A stretch of 64,000 nucleotides of DNA from Chlamydoabsidia padenii (GCA_025330725.1 JAIWND010000001.1:496001-560000); one strand, 5' to 3'. Counted from the first letter of the stretch, positions 35,432 through 49,000 are shown. Notes: a model not told the origin generated them from the sequence alone. Numbers and translations: made by a program.

Positions 35432-38400
35432 ATGCGAAGCCTTCAACTTATTGGTCAAGCATCCTCCAGGATCAGTGGACCTACTTCACACAAGCGCTCA
35501 TTTATCACCAACGATCCTGAATCAAACACCACATATGTCGCTTTAGAAGATGAACAGACAGTTGTCCGGATTATGACCGCGGCTACTGATCAAGACTCCG
35601 GGTTTGTCCAAATGGCAGTGACACCGAATCCTAGTGGCGGAATCATTAGCTTCACCTATTTATCCGATATTCAAGCTATTTGCCTTGGTACTCGTAACGG
35701 TGACATTATCCTATTTCACAAGGAACGATTTGACAAAGGCGACGATCCTGTAAGTAGCTTTTGCCTCCCCCCACAACTAATAAAAAGGCTATAACTCATG
35801 TTTTTGTTTTTATCGTAGTTGGAAGTTGTAGGCTCTGTTGACTCTGGACTGGAAGCGATGACTTGGAGTCCTGATCAAGATTTGGTCATTTTAATAACTG
35901 GTATGATAAAAAGACAAGCAAACAGAAGGTGGGTTTTGATAACTGTCAACTAACTTGAATCCTTATTATTATTATTATTATTATTATAGGTGAAAAAAAC
36001 GTTTTGGAAATGACCCAGGACTTTGACACTATCACTGAATTCCCACTCCACGTTGAAGACCAAGGCCAAGGTAATAAGCGGGAATAGGAGTTGCAATACG
36101 GAACAACGCATTGGCCGATTACTCACCAATGTTTTTCTTTTTTAGGTGTCCAACATAGCGTCGGTTGGGGTAAAAAGGAAACTCAATTCCATGGATCGGA
36201 AGGTAAACAAGCAGCTTTACGAAAGGTGGATACCAGCAAGTTCGGTACTTCTGCAGATGATGATAAACAAGCTCGCGTTGCATGGCGTGGTGATGGTAGC
36301 TTTTTTGTGTGCTCTGACATTGATCCTTCAAAAGGTATTTAAAGAAATACTGGGTTATGACAGAAGGAAACGTTATCTAATATCTTATTTGTAGATGCTC
36401 GTGTGCTGCGTGTATATAATCGTGAAGGGGTGCTTCAAAACACCAGTGAACCAGTGGATCAATTGGAACATGTCCTCGATTGGAGACCATCGGGCAACTT
36501 AATCGTGTCAAGTCAGCGTCTACCTCATCGCCATGATATCATCTTTTTGGAAAGAAATGGATTGCGACATGGTGAATTCACATTACGCGAATCAGCAGAA
36601 CATCATTTACTAGAAGTATCTTGGAATGCGGATTCAACGGTACTCGCTATTTGGCTAGAATCTAACAATCAAAAATCAGGTATGTATAACCATAAATTAG
36701 TTCATTGGCATGATCAAGTTGATAACTCATCTCTCTCTCTCTCTCTCTCTCTCTCTTCTTCTTCTTCTTCTTCTAGTACAACTCTGGACCATGAACAACT
36801 ACCATTGGTATATGAAACAGCATATTGTTCTTCCTCAAAATCAAAACATTATTGGTTTCTCTTGGGATGTGGAGCTGCCTCTTCATGCTCATATCGTTGG
36901 TGATGGTAAGTTGTCTAATCCGAAAATATAGTTAACTATGCTCTCTCTAACTTTTTTTTTTTTTTTTTTTTTTTTTTTGATATCATTTTATGTAATATTA
37001 GATGGTCGATATCATGCTTACGACTTTATCTGGAACGTTTTGACAAGTACATCGACTGATCACGAAAACTCAAGCTACGTTGCAGTCATTGATGGTGGTA
37101 AGTATGACAAGGTAAATGTACATTAGTATCGTCGCTCATCATTTATCACCTTTATTCATTTAGATACTGCATTGATGACACCCTTCAACTATCAAAATGT
37201 ACCTCCACCTATGTGCTCACTTCAAGTCAAAGCCAATAAATGCATCCAGCAAGTGGCATTCCATCCCGATGTATCAGCTCCTCGTATGATGGTCCTTACA
37301 ACCGAAAAAGTGGAATTCTTTGATTTGCCTCTTACTGGTCATGGTGATGCTAAGTTAACTGGAACATTGACTCTGCCGTAAGTGGATACATAGCATTATT
37401 TGTTAATACTGATTTGTTAACCAACTTTTACTTTCTGATGACTTTAATCTTGTTAGTATCGCTACGGAAATCGCCAACCCTCCTCGAAACATCACTTGGC
37501 TGAACGAAAATCAACTCTTCTACGTCACTTATGATGAAATGGAACAAGTTGATCTTTTATGCTTGGTCGACTTTACGATTAGTGATGAACAAAGCGCATC
37601 AACTACTACCACACCTTTCGATGGAACTGTCGGACAAGTTTATTACAACAACACTACAAAGGATCTACTGGTAGAAAGCAACATTGGCTCTGTTTGGGAA
37701 GGTAAGAAAAAGAAAACAAGAATATATATAAAAAACTGGATGCTAATTTACTATTTGATTGTAGTGAAATACGATGGCTCTGTCTCAATGACTCCTGTGA
37801 TTGAGTTACCTTCCTTCTGCCCTTGGATTGCTACCTGCTTGGTTGGCAGTACTAAAGAAACTGCCGAACGAGTGGTGATTGGATTAACAAACCGAAGTAA
37901 GCTGTATGCCAACGACAATGTGTTATCTTCTGAAGCGACATCCTTCTTCCTCCGCCATGATTGGTTGGTATTTACAACAACAAGTCATACTGCTCGCTTC
38001 CTTCCTTTGGATATTGATATTAATGGTAACTTCATCAACACCAATCAGAATCAAGGTCACTAACACATTGCACTTTGTTTATATATTAGACTTCAAGCTG
38101 CCTGATGGTATTCCTGATGCCAACGACGAATCTCACCGACGTGTTGAACGAGGATCCAAGATCATCCTTGCTACTCAAGCCAAATCCAGCCTTGTCCTTC
38201 AGGTAATTAACATATAAGATTCACACAAAGAAAACCAATTCTCAATCGTGTCTTTTATTTTAGATGCCTCGAGGTAACCTTGAAACCATCAGTCCTCGTG
38301 CTTTTGTGTTAGCATCCATTCGTGAAGATCTCAAAAGGTATGACATTCATGCAAACACATTTACGTGATCGTTACCGACTAACTTTAATTTATCATTTTG

Positions 38401-39817
38401 TAGTCTTAATTACCGATCTGCCTTTATTGCATGTCGTCGGAATCGCATTGATCTCAACATTCTTTTCGATGAAAACCCTCAGCAATTCTTCGACAACATT
38501 GAACTATTCGTCACCCAAGTTCCCGAAGTGGATCATTTAAACCTCTTCTTGTCTAACCTCAGGTAACTTTTTTAAAAAAGAAAGGGTAGGATTTGGGGCC
38601 CAAAAACTTATACTCAATCTACTTTGCATACATTCTAGGAATGAAGATGTAACCAAAACAATGTATCAACATCGTGGTGCTCTCGCTACGTCTCAGTCCC
38701 TCGATAACGACTCGTAAGTTACATATAAAAAAAATGGAATGTATTTGAAATCTGCAATACGCTCTCTTCAGACTATTAATCATATTGTTTAGGCTTGGTA
38801 ACAAAGTCAACAGCATTTGTGATGCCATTCGAACAGTCCTCACCAATGCTGACCGTGATCAGTACATCCAATCAATCTTGTCAACTTATGTCAGAAGCTC
38901 ACCACCAGACCTCGAATCAGCACTCTCACTACTTGCCGAAATAAGGGAATCAAGCTTGCAAAAGGCCGAAGACGCTCTCAAATACACCATCTTCTTATGT
39001 AAAGCGGACAGTTTGTACGATATTGCTCTTGGCATGTATAACTTCCCCTTGGTGTTGATGGTTGCACAGCAAGCCCAAATGGTAGGTTTATTCGAAAAGA
39101 TGATCACTTTGACTAATCGCTACCCCTTTTTACTATAGGATCCTCGTGAATATCTTCCCTTCCTTCAAGAACTACAGAATCTAGATAAATACTACCAACG
39201 ATTCAAGATTGATGATCACCTGAAACGACATGAAAAGGCTTTACGAAACTTGGCCTTGGCTGGTGATAATCGATTCGAAGAATTGATTCGCTATATGCAG
39301 CAACATACTCTTTATCTGACAGCACTGGAAGAGTATGCAAATAAACCACAACAGAAAAAGGTATATAAAGTAAATATGATGATTAGAGAATCATTCTTAC
39401 TAATAACAACCCTTTTTATAGATTGTATTGGATGCTTATGGTGAATACTTGAATGACATTTCTGCATTCGAAGAAGCTGGAATCGGTAAGTCCAAGGAAG
39501 GATACACTCCCCTATCAATGATTGATTAACTAGATTTCTCTTATTATAGTATTCTCTATGGCCAACTCTATGGCTAAGGCGTTGGAATCTTACCGCTTGG
39601 CGGGATCTTGGCGGGAGGCTTTCACTCTTGCAAAGCAAATGCAGTTCTCTATCGATGAAATCCAATCACTGGCCTACCAAATTCTCGGTATGTAAAGTTG
39701 GTTATTAACAAAGCAAAAACTGGATTGTAACCTTCTTTTTTATTCACAACCTTTAGGCTACTTGAAGGATAAACGACGATTCCAAGAAGCAGCTCTTGTT
39801 GCAAATGATTACATAAA

Positions 39818-39890
<73 letters not shown>

Positions 39891-41160
39891 CGAACAAGCA
39901 ACTAGCCTGGTTATTCATAAAAGATCGGTTGGTGTTCTCCATCATTTTATTACTTAGGATATCGAAGAAGCGGTCGACTGTTTACTAAAAGGCAGTTTAT
40001 GGCAAGAAGCATCGCGATTGGTATGATGGATCGATGTGATTCTCATTATAGGTACTCTTTACTCACTTTATTTTTCAATGTAGTCATATTCTTATGATCG
40101 GTCTGACCTTATTGAAACTCATGTGAAGCCAGCATTGATTGAAGGTATGTTAAATGTACAAGGGGTGGGTGATCCAATCACAAAATAATTCTTATGTTAC
40201 TAATCCTTTTGCTTTCACTATCTATAGGCTACACACAATTGGATGAAGACATTGATGAACTTACTGCTCAATTCAACAAACAAACTAATCGATTAAAGGA
40301 GCTCCGCACAAAGAAACCTGAACCAAGTAAGTAATAGGGTTCGAATCGAATATGAAAACAAATACAAAAGGAACCAACTTTAACTGATTGTTGACACTCT
40401 TTTAACAATAGCTCAAGTCCTACCCAATGATGACACGCTCGACAACATTGATATGTTCTCAGACACAACCTCTATGTTTAGTCAATTTACTCGATATACT
40501 CAAGCTTCTTCTCGGGTGTCCACTGTATCCTCTCGGGCAAGCAGGTGTGTTAAAAAACTAAGACAAGTTCCCGGACGACAAATCTAAAATGTTTGCTTTA
40601 TATTTATAGGAAATCTTCCAAGCAAAAGAAGCGGGACGAACGTAAACGGGCTAAAGGAAAGAAGGGAACTGTGTTTGAAGAAGAATACTTGGTCAACTCA
40701 CTCAAAAAGGTTTATGAACGAACCAATCAGCTCAAATGTAAGTGCGAAAAGAAAAAAGAAAAACTTGTTTAGCGATGGTATGGTTTTAACACTTCACATC
40801 TTTTTATTATACGTAGCTGATTATGGTAACCTCTTGAGGGCCATGGTTCCTTTTGGATATGTCGAAGAAGCTAGAACAAGCCAAGTCAAATTTGAAGGAT
40901 TCCTCAAACACCTCGAAGAAAAAATCGATGTAATCTTCGTCCCATTGCAATTGCTGAACGGCCAGGTAATATCTATATAAAAGAAAATGAAAAACACACG
41001 CATCGTATCATTTATGTGAAACTAACCACTCCTTTGCCTTCTGAATCGATTTATATAGTACGGATCATTGGAAGAACTTGAAGAAGCTCAAAAGGTGCCA
41101 GCTCAAATCGAAAAACCAGTACTCGTCACTGTCAATTGGAAATTACAAATCTTGGACTAG
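35432..41160 (+). CDS. ELP1: Elongator complex protein 1
   Basis: 26 exons: 35432..35749, 35819..35900, 35990..36070, 36146..36334, 36395..36679, 36777..36905, 37002..37097, 37164..37377, 37457..37701, 37765..38025, 38090..38202, 38264..38337, 38404..38562, 38639..38713, 38793..39081, 39139..39360, 39422..39485, 39550..39687, 39757..39818, 39958..40020, 40084..40144, 40228..40326, 40412..40544, 40610..40737, 40817..40965, 41059..41160; 1276 residues. ELP1 is the scaffold of Elongator, which modifies wobble uridines of tRNAs. The N-terminal two thirds form WD40 propellers (VLDWRPSGNLIVSSQR, VSWNADSTVLAIW). Next comes a TPR-like helical part (SYRLAGSWREAFTLAKQ, CLLKGSLWQEASRL). Then follows a basic patch (KKRDERKRAKGKKG) known in the family to contact tRNA, and the dimerisation end. 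Length and order fit the family. Confidence 0.95.
36731..36773 (+). repeat. CT/TTC microsatellite in an ELP1 intron
   Basis: About 13 CT units pass into six TTC units directly before the acceptor CTAG at 36776. It forms the polypyrimidine tract. Confidence 0.85.
39821..39888 (+). repeat. Homopolymer A tract, 68 nt, starting at a 5' splice site
   Basis: The longest homopolymer in the window. It begins immediately after the GT donor of ELP1 intron 19 (exon end 39818), so the donor reads GTAAAA followed by A only. Confidence 0.9.
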
Positions 41161-42296
41161 TTTTAGTATCAGTAATAGACTTTTAATAATAGTATAGATA
41201 TGGTGTCAATATGGTGTCAAAAAGTTTACTTAATGTATTGTAATCAGTAGTTTGTATGAACAATAAAAAAGGGATGGATGTTTGAATGATTTGTACAAAC
41301 GTTATTGTTATTTGTCTACTGTTTTATATAGTGTCTAGACGCAGCAACAAGGGACCGTTGGGTACGCCAACGATTCCAATACATGTGGTCGGGACATGAA
41401 AATAGGATCGAAGGGTGTTCAAATGCTCAAATGCATGAATCGGGGTTTCACAACTGAATGTCAAACTGGTCAGAATTGGAAACGTCAATACTGAAGTATT
41501 TTTGGTGATAAGAGAGAAGAATAAAGCGATAAAAATGGTTTTGGTTTTTTATTTCATGAATAGAGAGAGGATTCATATACTATAGTTTTTTATTTGTAAC
41601 AGTTACTACTGACGGCATCTTAATAAAAGAAGAAGCAAAGATTGATGAAAAGCGAGATTCAAAAAAAAAAAAAAAAAACAATCCCCGCATGCACGAGTCC
41701 GCTTAACACAAATGTTATGGAGATCTTAATAGCCGGATGATCTGCCCCAAATTTAAACAATATGGTCCTCATTCTATAAATAAATACCTTGTAAATTTCA
41801 TACCGGTCAATCAACTCTTTCCCTTGTTGTCTAACGGGGGTGAGATTGGATCCATCATCCAACCAATATTTTCACATCCCGACAGAAAGAATAATGTATA
41901 AGGATTGAAAGAGAAGGGTGGCTTTACTATAGGTAGGTCTTTGAATTGGAATTCCGTGCGCCGCTGTCTTCCATTCATGCATTTCATCCATCCTTTTCCG
42001 ATTTGATGGTTGGAGGGTATTACTTGGTACACGGAATTTTGGTGTTCGGCGTTTGAAAATGAAGTTTCCTGCCACCTGGAAAAATACAATCATCTTCGTT
42101 GCAAAGGACAGACTGAAACAAGAATCTTGGTGCTTGACTTTTGCAGTGACTAATGCTGGAAATATGCTACAGTGTCCAAATCGCCACTTGAATCATTAGC
42201 TTCTGTTGACAATGGGGCGAGTGACAAATCCTAGTAGAGGCAGACAGGATCTGAAAATGAAATCTGATTTATTCTATGTACTGTACTGTACATCCT

Positions 42297-42297
<1 letters not shown>

Positions 42298-42335
<38 letters not shown>
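42298..42335 (+). repeat. Homopolymer T tract, 38 nt
   Basis: Directly precedes 230-bp repeat copy F, as T- or A-rich runs also separate the copies at 10.1-11.4 kb. Confidence 0.9.
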
Positions 42336-42336
<1 letters not shown>

Positions 42337-42337
<1 letters not shown>

Positions 42338-42570
42338 AAAAGTCAGGTTAAACGGTCTGGAGGCTATACTGCTCTATACAGTAGACTTGGTATATTAGCA
42401 ATTATGTAAAGTTTGTTGGAAATAGGCTAAGGAATGCTCATGGTCACTTTTGTCATTAGCATCACTTATTCATTAAGGCAGTAGAGCTCTCTTGATTCAA
42501 GGTGTGAGTAAGCGGGTTTTGAAATAAAATTTGTCTTGTTTGTCAATTTTTTCATTCTGCAACTTTTTTT
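42337..42570 (+). repeat. 230-bp dispersed repeat, copy F
   Basis: Begins CAAAAGTCAGGTTAAACGG and shares the TTGTTGGAAATAGGCTAAG and GTAAGCGGGTTTTGAA cores with copies A-E, but is more diverged. Confidence 0.8.
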
Positions 42571-42572
42571 TA

Positions 42573-42790
42573 ACAAAAGCCAGGGTAAAACAATCTTAAG
42601 GCTGTATTGCTCCATACAGTGGACTTGGTACAATGGCCATTATGTAAAGTTTGTTGGAAATAGGCTAAGGAATGCACATGGTCACTTTTGTCATTAGCAT
42701 CGCTTGTTCATTAAGGCATTAGAGCTCTCTTAAGATTCCAGGCGAGAGTAAGCGGGTTTTGAAATAAGTTTGGTGTTGTCTGAATTTTCA
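42573..42790 (+). repeat. 230-bp dispersed repeat, copy G
   Basis: Tandem with F. Begins ACAAAAGCCAGGGTAAAAC, matches copy D/E closely through AGATTCCAGGCGAGAGTAAG, and loses similarity after GAAATAAGTTTG. Confidence 0.8.
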
Positions 42791-43315
42791 AAACGGAAAT
42801 CTCGGGGAAGGTTCGTTGTATCATCTGTCGGGGTGAAATTCGTTGGATAACACATTAAAAATATATGATCGAATTGTCTCTGTCTATGTAGGAACGGGAG
42901 AATGAAGGATCAGGGTTGGAAATCCCGACCTGCGTGTATTTGACATTTACTACTTTTGGATAGGACGAGGACTCATATCAACCCTAGTGTCGAGATTAAC
43001 AACGCTTGAAAGAAAAAATCGTTACACGATACTTCCGCAATCTACAGTGTTTGATGAATAACATATAGGACCGTTCGTCTATACTTAGCGTTTCTTTGCT
43101 TGCATGAATGTCAAGTCCACGCATAAGACACCTTCACTCGGTAGTTTGTAACATGGCTTTTTTTTTTTTGAGCGAACAAACTGCTGTTACTACCATAAAC
43201 ATCCATGCATGACTTGAGTAAAGTAAACGTTTTCAAGAGATAGATGAGAATGACTATCCCGATGGTTTCATCCACAAGATGGCTAAAAAAGGAATCAGTG
43301 ACTTTTCTGGATTTG

Positions 43316-43328
43316 TTTAAATTCCGCC
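43316..43328 (+). promoter_or_regulatory. CCCGC-like element upstream of COX19
   Basis: TTTAAATTCCGCC, 90 bp before the ATG. Confidence 0.45.
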
Positions 43329-43417
43329 CGAGGGAGGGAGGGGAGACCTCATATAACATTTGAGTTTTTTACTCCCTTCTTTTTCTTTCTCCTCGCATCT
43401 CCACACATTGTATAGTT

Positions 43418-43816
43418 ATGGGCTTTGGACGACCTTCAAACACAGAATCTACCTCCGGGGCTCCTCCTTTATTAGGTAGTTTTCCTTTGGATCATGAAGG
43501 TAAAAGATTTATGGACCTTTACGAAACGACTTTACTAACTCTCTTTTTGTTATTGCTTTTAAGGTGAATGTAAACATTATATGCAAGAATATATGAAATG
43601 TCTACGGGCGAACAAGAATAATAACGGTGCTTGTCGACATTTCTCAAAAGACTATTTACAGTGTCGTATGGATAAGTAAGTACCCCACCTTAAAAAAAGG
43701 AACTGATACAGTAGATTAATATGGTGATGTTAATTATTAGGGGCCTCATGGATAAAGACGATATGAAGAATCTAGGGTTTGCTGATCTGGACCAGTCAGA
43801 CTCGACAAGCAAATAG
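43418..43816 (+). CDS. COX19: Cytochrome c oxidase assembly factor COX19
   Basis: Exons 43418..43499, 43564..43675, 43741..43816; 89 residues. A twin CX9C protein of the mitochondrial intermembrane space that helps copper delivery to cytochrome oxidase. Both motifs are exact: CKHYMQEYMKC and CRHFSKDYLQC, followed by the conserved RMDKGLMDKDDMKNLGF. The N-terminus begins MGFGRP, as usual for the family. There is no cleavable presequence, consistent with Mia40-dependent import. Length is typical. Confidence 0.95.
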
Positions 43817-44100
43817 ATGTAGACTATGTTAGATTTTACACATAGAATGGTTGATAATATATAGTTTTATTGTATTGTATTGAATTGAATGTTAATAATA
43901 AAAGTATCTATTTTATGACCATAAAACCATATATTATAGGTAGATGGAAGAGAGGAAGGGTATGGATCGGGGTGATGACGATGGCTACGTGGAGTTCAAA
44001 GGTTAAGGTTTATTGCTATTATGCACCAAAGATTAGGAATCATTATTTTACATCTATGCATATTCATTAAAAAAGGATCAATGATTGTCCTAAAGTAATC

Positions 44101-45872
44101 TCATCCCATCCCAGTTTTAGTTTTACTTACCCTGATTTGATATGATCCTGCCTTGGTCATATATCTAACCCATTTAACAGATTGATATCCACTTTTTTCA
44201 AAAACCTTGAGGAATCGCACCAGTAGACCAGATGAAGTAAACATCAATACCTATATAATAATACACCAAACATATTAACATCCTATATTGATTGAGGGGG
44301 GGGGAAAGAGAATTTACCTGAAAGTCCATAGAGATAGGTGGCCTTGACCATACTTTTTTGTGAGTAGTAGAACTCAATTGAGCTTCACCGCTTAGTGAAT
44401 ATTCAGCTTGACCTTGGAATCGAGGAATCCTAAAGAAGCAACAATAAGAGTTAGTCAACACATTGTACTTTATATATATATTTATATATATATATATACA
44501 CCTACTTCCAAATAATACAGTTTTCGGAGGGAACGTATTTGGCTTTCCCACCAGAACCAAGTACCTTGACATCCACCTTGGCCGCATTCAATGGGGTAGG
44601 AATACGTAAAACGACATTATTAGCATATAGTTTAGGTGAGAAGTTGGCGCGCACATTGATTTTGTATTCCACACGAGTTTTTCCGATTTCATTGACGACA
44701 GGCAGGACACGGAAGGGTAGATTGACATTTTCTGTTGTTCGGTATCGCATCAATTCGAATTCGCCATCGGGAGGAATAAAGCTGATGGTACGATCAGTGT
44801 CGAATCGGCCTAATTTGACACATTGATGGAATTGGCAGTCATCGATTTCGACTGCATTTGTTTTCCGAGCACTAGATGTGTATATATATAAAGAATCAGT
44901 ACCCATGCATATTTTCTTTTGTTTCCTACTTACGGAGTCCTATTAACCACATCCTTGTCCAAAAGTAATTTGTCGTTTAATCCAAATTTACATTCAGGTG
45001 TTCCAGATAAGTAAGCCCGCATCAAGATCTGTCCAGCCACATCCGCCCGAAGAAGAGTACCTTTCAAATAAGAGAGAGAGAGAGAAAAGGTCAAGTGTTA
45101 GTTCCAATCATTTTTAGTTACTTTGTTTTATAATGTGATTTTACCTGTATTACTCATCAATAGATTCACACTTTCAATCACATCAATAAAAGCTTCGTTT
45201 TTCCGATACTTGATATCATTGCGTCGCCAAGAGATAGCCCCGGTTGCTTGAATAGTGATTCGACTCGAGTCCTCAGCCCGTTCTGATTTGACACCTTCTG
45301 TAGTAATATACATCTTGAGAGTATCCGTTTCACTGTTTTGGGGATATCCAAAGTCGAGGATTTCTATTATATAATACAAGGTAAGTAACTAACTTTTTTG
45401 AATCCATCTATTCTTCTTTTTCTTTTTCCTTACCATCCAGCAATTCATAAATTAGTACAAAGTTATTCTTGACAGCTTCTTCATCCAGTTTTCCAAAGTA
45501 GCTCCGTCCAATCGAGATCATACGGTAACATAGTTCAAACACCAGAGCAGCATTAGCATTCCATTTGGTGACAGCCACAATATAAAGGTTTTCATGCCGG
45601 ACATGAAAAAAAGAGGTAGAGCCGAGAGTGATAATGGGTGACCGTACATCAGTATTGGATATGACTTGGATACGGAATATATCTGCCACAGAGCGCCTGG
45701 TTAAGGTGATGATGACAAAAATGTGATTAGTAGTAGTTTCAACGTGGGCCCGTCCGCTTTCTTTTTATTATTAATATTATTTTTATTTTTATTCTTACCT
45801 TAAATCATGTCTATAAAGTCTTGATATAAGTACTTCACCTTTTTGGTTGTAAATAAAAAAGGCACTGATCAT
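44101..45872 (-). CDS. AP2M1: AP-2 clathrin adaptor mu subunit
   Basis: Exons 45872..45799, 45696..45434, 45363..45145, 45060..44934, 44871..44506, 44429..44318, 44250..44101; 436 residues. The medium chain of the AP-2 endocytic adaptor at the plasma membrane, binding YxxPhi cargo signals and PIP2. Longin domain at residues 1-140 ([32 protein letters not shown]), then the mu-homology domain ([68 protein letters not shown]). It is closer to AP-2 than AP-1 mu by length and these blocks. The C-terminus is uncertain by about ten residues: I read through a GTAAGT to TGA at 44101-44103, but a short terminal intron is possible. Confidence 0.93.
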
Positions 45873-46049
45873 TCCGGGGTGTTGATGATTGTATCGGGAG
45901 GAAAGAGAAAGAAGAAGAGATGTGGAATAAAAGGGGACCAATTTACTCTAACCCACGAAATTTAGGTTTTAAATCCCGTCACCAAACTTGTTTAATCCCA
46001 GTCGACGCAGCAAAAAGCTTTTTGTCACTTCTCTTTCCCTATTCTTTAT
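45873..46049. promoter_or_regulatory. Compact divergent promoter, AP-2 mu / UPF2
   Basis: Only 177 bp separate the two ATGs. One TTTTAAATCCCGTC element (45967-45980) sits in the middle, in UPF2 sense. It is the shortest divergent promoter in the window. Confidence 0.55.
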
Positions 46050-49000
46050 ATGAGTTCAAAACAAGAACTTCGCTTGGCTAACAGGCAAGCATGGCAAACT
46101 GGTAAAGGTAAATAAAAAGTCTATAAGAAATTATTATAAATGACTAGTTCTTGTTATTAATAGTCCTTTAACATTAATAGATACAGTACAACCAAAGAAC
46201 TTGGATAGCAACATCAAGAAAAACACCACCTTTATCAAGAAATGCAAAACATCCTTGGCGGCCGATTATCGTCAGCAACTTTTAAATGATATCAAGAAAC
46301 TATCTCTGGAAAAGTACATTTCTGAAATTGTCGTCAGCGTGATGGAAGGCCTACTCAAATGCAAGACGAGCACTGATATTGCTGCTGGTGTCGAAGTAAG
46401 TAGTCTTGATGGAAAAATGATATCATGTCTCTTACTGACCCTATTCCAACTATATATATATATATACTGTTATTTTAGGTGGTTTCTGCTTTACATCAAC
46501 GCTTCCCAACAACCTTCACCTTATTATTGACTTACAGTCTAGCTAAAGCCCTACAGCCCTTCAGTCGTCAATATCTCGCCAATCTCAGCCCGGAACAACG
46601 TGAAAAGGAAGAATCAAGTCGAATCTCAAGGCAACGAACTTACCTCCGTATCTCAACTGAACTTTGGTTAGTAGGTGTATTACGTAATGTAGAAGATGGT
46701 GTTTCGTCCTTGGGAACTTCTGGTTTAGATGATGTCGACACTCAAAGGGATGGTGTGGCTGGTCTTGTTGGCTCATCCTCCTCAACTTCCACCAACTTGT
46801 CTGACAAGAAGAAACTCAAGAAGGATGAAAAGGAAAACAATAAACCCACTGGCTTTGTCTATCGCGTCTTGCGTGAATTGGTAAGAAGAACAAGGGGAAG
46901 GGGAAATGACTAGAAAGAAGACTAACTTGTAGGGTGGTTATTTGTTTTAATACAGTTTGCTTCTGATTTGGAACAACATGTCAATTTACCGCTTGCGGCT
47001 TCCTTTTTGAAGAACTTTGGACCAGAAATCCTAGGCATCATTCCTCGAAAACAACGCGCAGCAGCAGAACAGCAACAACAAGAAGCTGAAGGACAACAAA
47101 CAACGACAATGACAACAAAGGAACCGGAAGCAGCTGTGACTCCTGAACAACGTCAAGCCATTAAAGAACTCTTGGTGTCTTACTATCGTACGGTGGCTAA
47201 ACATCTCAAGAAAGAGCATGCTTACATCAAGAAAATGGGTCATCGGAATCATGAAACCCTGTTTGCTCGTGGTGAATTATCTGATGAAACCAAGCAACGG
47301 TATGAAAAGGCAACCAAGTCTTATGAAAAACTATTGGCAAACAGTGAAACGTAAGTTATCGTTATTTGTAGGTTAATGGTTTATTAATATCATCTTTTAT
47401 TCATGATAGGTTGGCGGATGGATTGGACGAAGAAATGCCTGATTTACCTGAAGATGAAGATGTCACAAAAGTATCTATTGTCAGTGCATCCTCTGGAAAT
47501 ACATTTGCAGATGGAAAGGTAACAAGAATTGACCAATCAACAACACTTTAGGTACTGACATGATTATGATTTGTAAATGGTAGGAAAATGGGGCAGGGAA
47601 CAGTGTGTGGGAAGACGAAGATGCTCGCAAGTTTTATGAAGATTTGCCTGACTTGCGAGTTCTTGTCCCTGGCGTGTTTTTGGATTCTCAAGCAACAAAG
47701 AAGGAAACGGAGGAAGCAGTAGCCGCACTAGAACCATCTACACCAAACGATACGATTGACTCGACAACTCAACCGCCAGAAACAACCAACGAACATTCTG
47801 ATACATCTATGGCTTTGAATTTGGATCAAGCGGATGATGATTTGGAAACTGATGGTGATCCAACTGGGGACAATGATCTGGATACATCTCATATTGTGGA
47901 CGAAACTTTGGGGTAAGTTTGGGAAAAACAAAAACAAAATAATAGTAGTATGAATTCTCATATATTCTCTTTTGATTCTGATTTTTTTTACTTAGGGATA
48001 AGGACGATGGATCAGAAATTGTGAAACCTACGCAATTGGCTCAACTGGATGCACTGCTTGGGCGCTTAACGAATCTTGGAAATCGTGATATGATTGATAG
48101 TGCTGCTGTGGAATTCTGTTATATGAACTCCAAAGGCGCACGCAAGAAATTGATCAAGGTAATGCTAAACAAGAATAAAAAAAAATGTGATATTAACTTT
48201 TAATTCGTACTAGGCACTTTTGAATATTCCTCGACAACGTGTAGATCTTCTTCCTTACTACGCAAGACTGATCGCCATTCTGAATCAGTATTATACTGAT
48301 ATTGGTGAAGCTATTTTATTCGCTGTAAGTATGAAATGTGTAACGAAAGGACACACGCTGACTGACTTTGATCCTTCTCTTTATAGCTCAATCATGAATT
48401 CCGTGGCCTACAAAAGAAGAAAACACAGGATTTGGTGGAATCTAGAATCAAGGTAAGAAGATTATATACCTCGACTCTTTATGGAATCTGTCAACTTTTC
48501 TTCTTCTCGATCACCACAATAGAACATCCGATTCCTCTCCGAACTTTGTAAATTCAAGGTGGCACCACATCATACAATATTTTATGTCTTCAAGATCGCA
48601 CTGGACGACTTTACCAACCAAAACATTGATATTGTGTGTAATCTGTTGGAAACCTGTGGACGATACCTTTTACGAACCCCTGAAACAAGCGTTCGTATGA
48701 ACAATATGGTAAGATAAATAGTAGTATGTGAAGGGATCTTGGTCTTTAAAGGACTTGACAACTAATTGTGTTGTATATATATTTGTATAGTTGGAAATCG
48801 TCATGCGCAAAAAGAATGTACAGCACTTGGATAATCGTCAAGCTTTGATGGTGGAAAATGCTTATTATCAAGCTAACCCTCCTGATCGATCTGCTGTGGT
48901 GGAAAAGGAACGTACACCCATGGAACTCTTTGTCCGACGACTCGTGTATGGCGATCTTAGCAAGAAATCTCTGGACAAGACACTGAAATTACTTCGCAAG

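Larger units (their letters stand above)
41161..43417. other. Second repeat island
   Basis: 2.3 kb between ELP1 and COX19. It holds an AATAAA site near 41262, a long minus-strand AT-rich block with short open frames (41659-42093) that I cannot assign, a 38-nt T run and two tandem copies of the 230-bp repeat (42337-42790). It also has a GGAAATCCCGACC site near 42916 and the COX19 promoter. No gene was recognised. Confidence 0.6.

Noticed and set aside
40331..40346. tRNA-like B box GGGTTCGAATC
   Set aside because: It lies in an ELP1 intron with no A box or cloverleaf around it.
41659..42093. Possible gene from overlapping minus-strand frames
   Set aside because: No splice model joins them, there is no recognisable domain, and one frame runs into a homopolymer.
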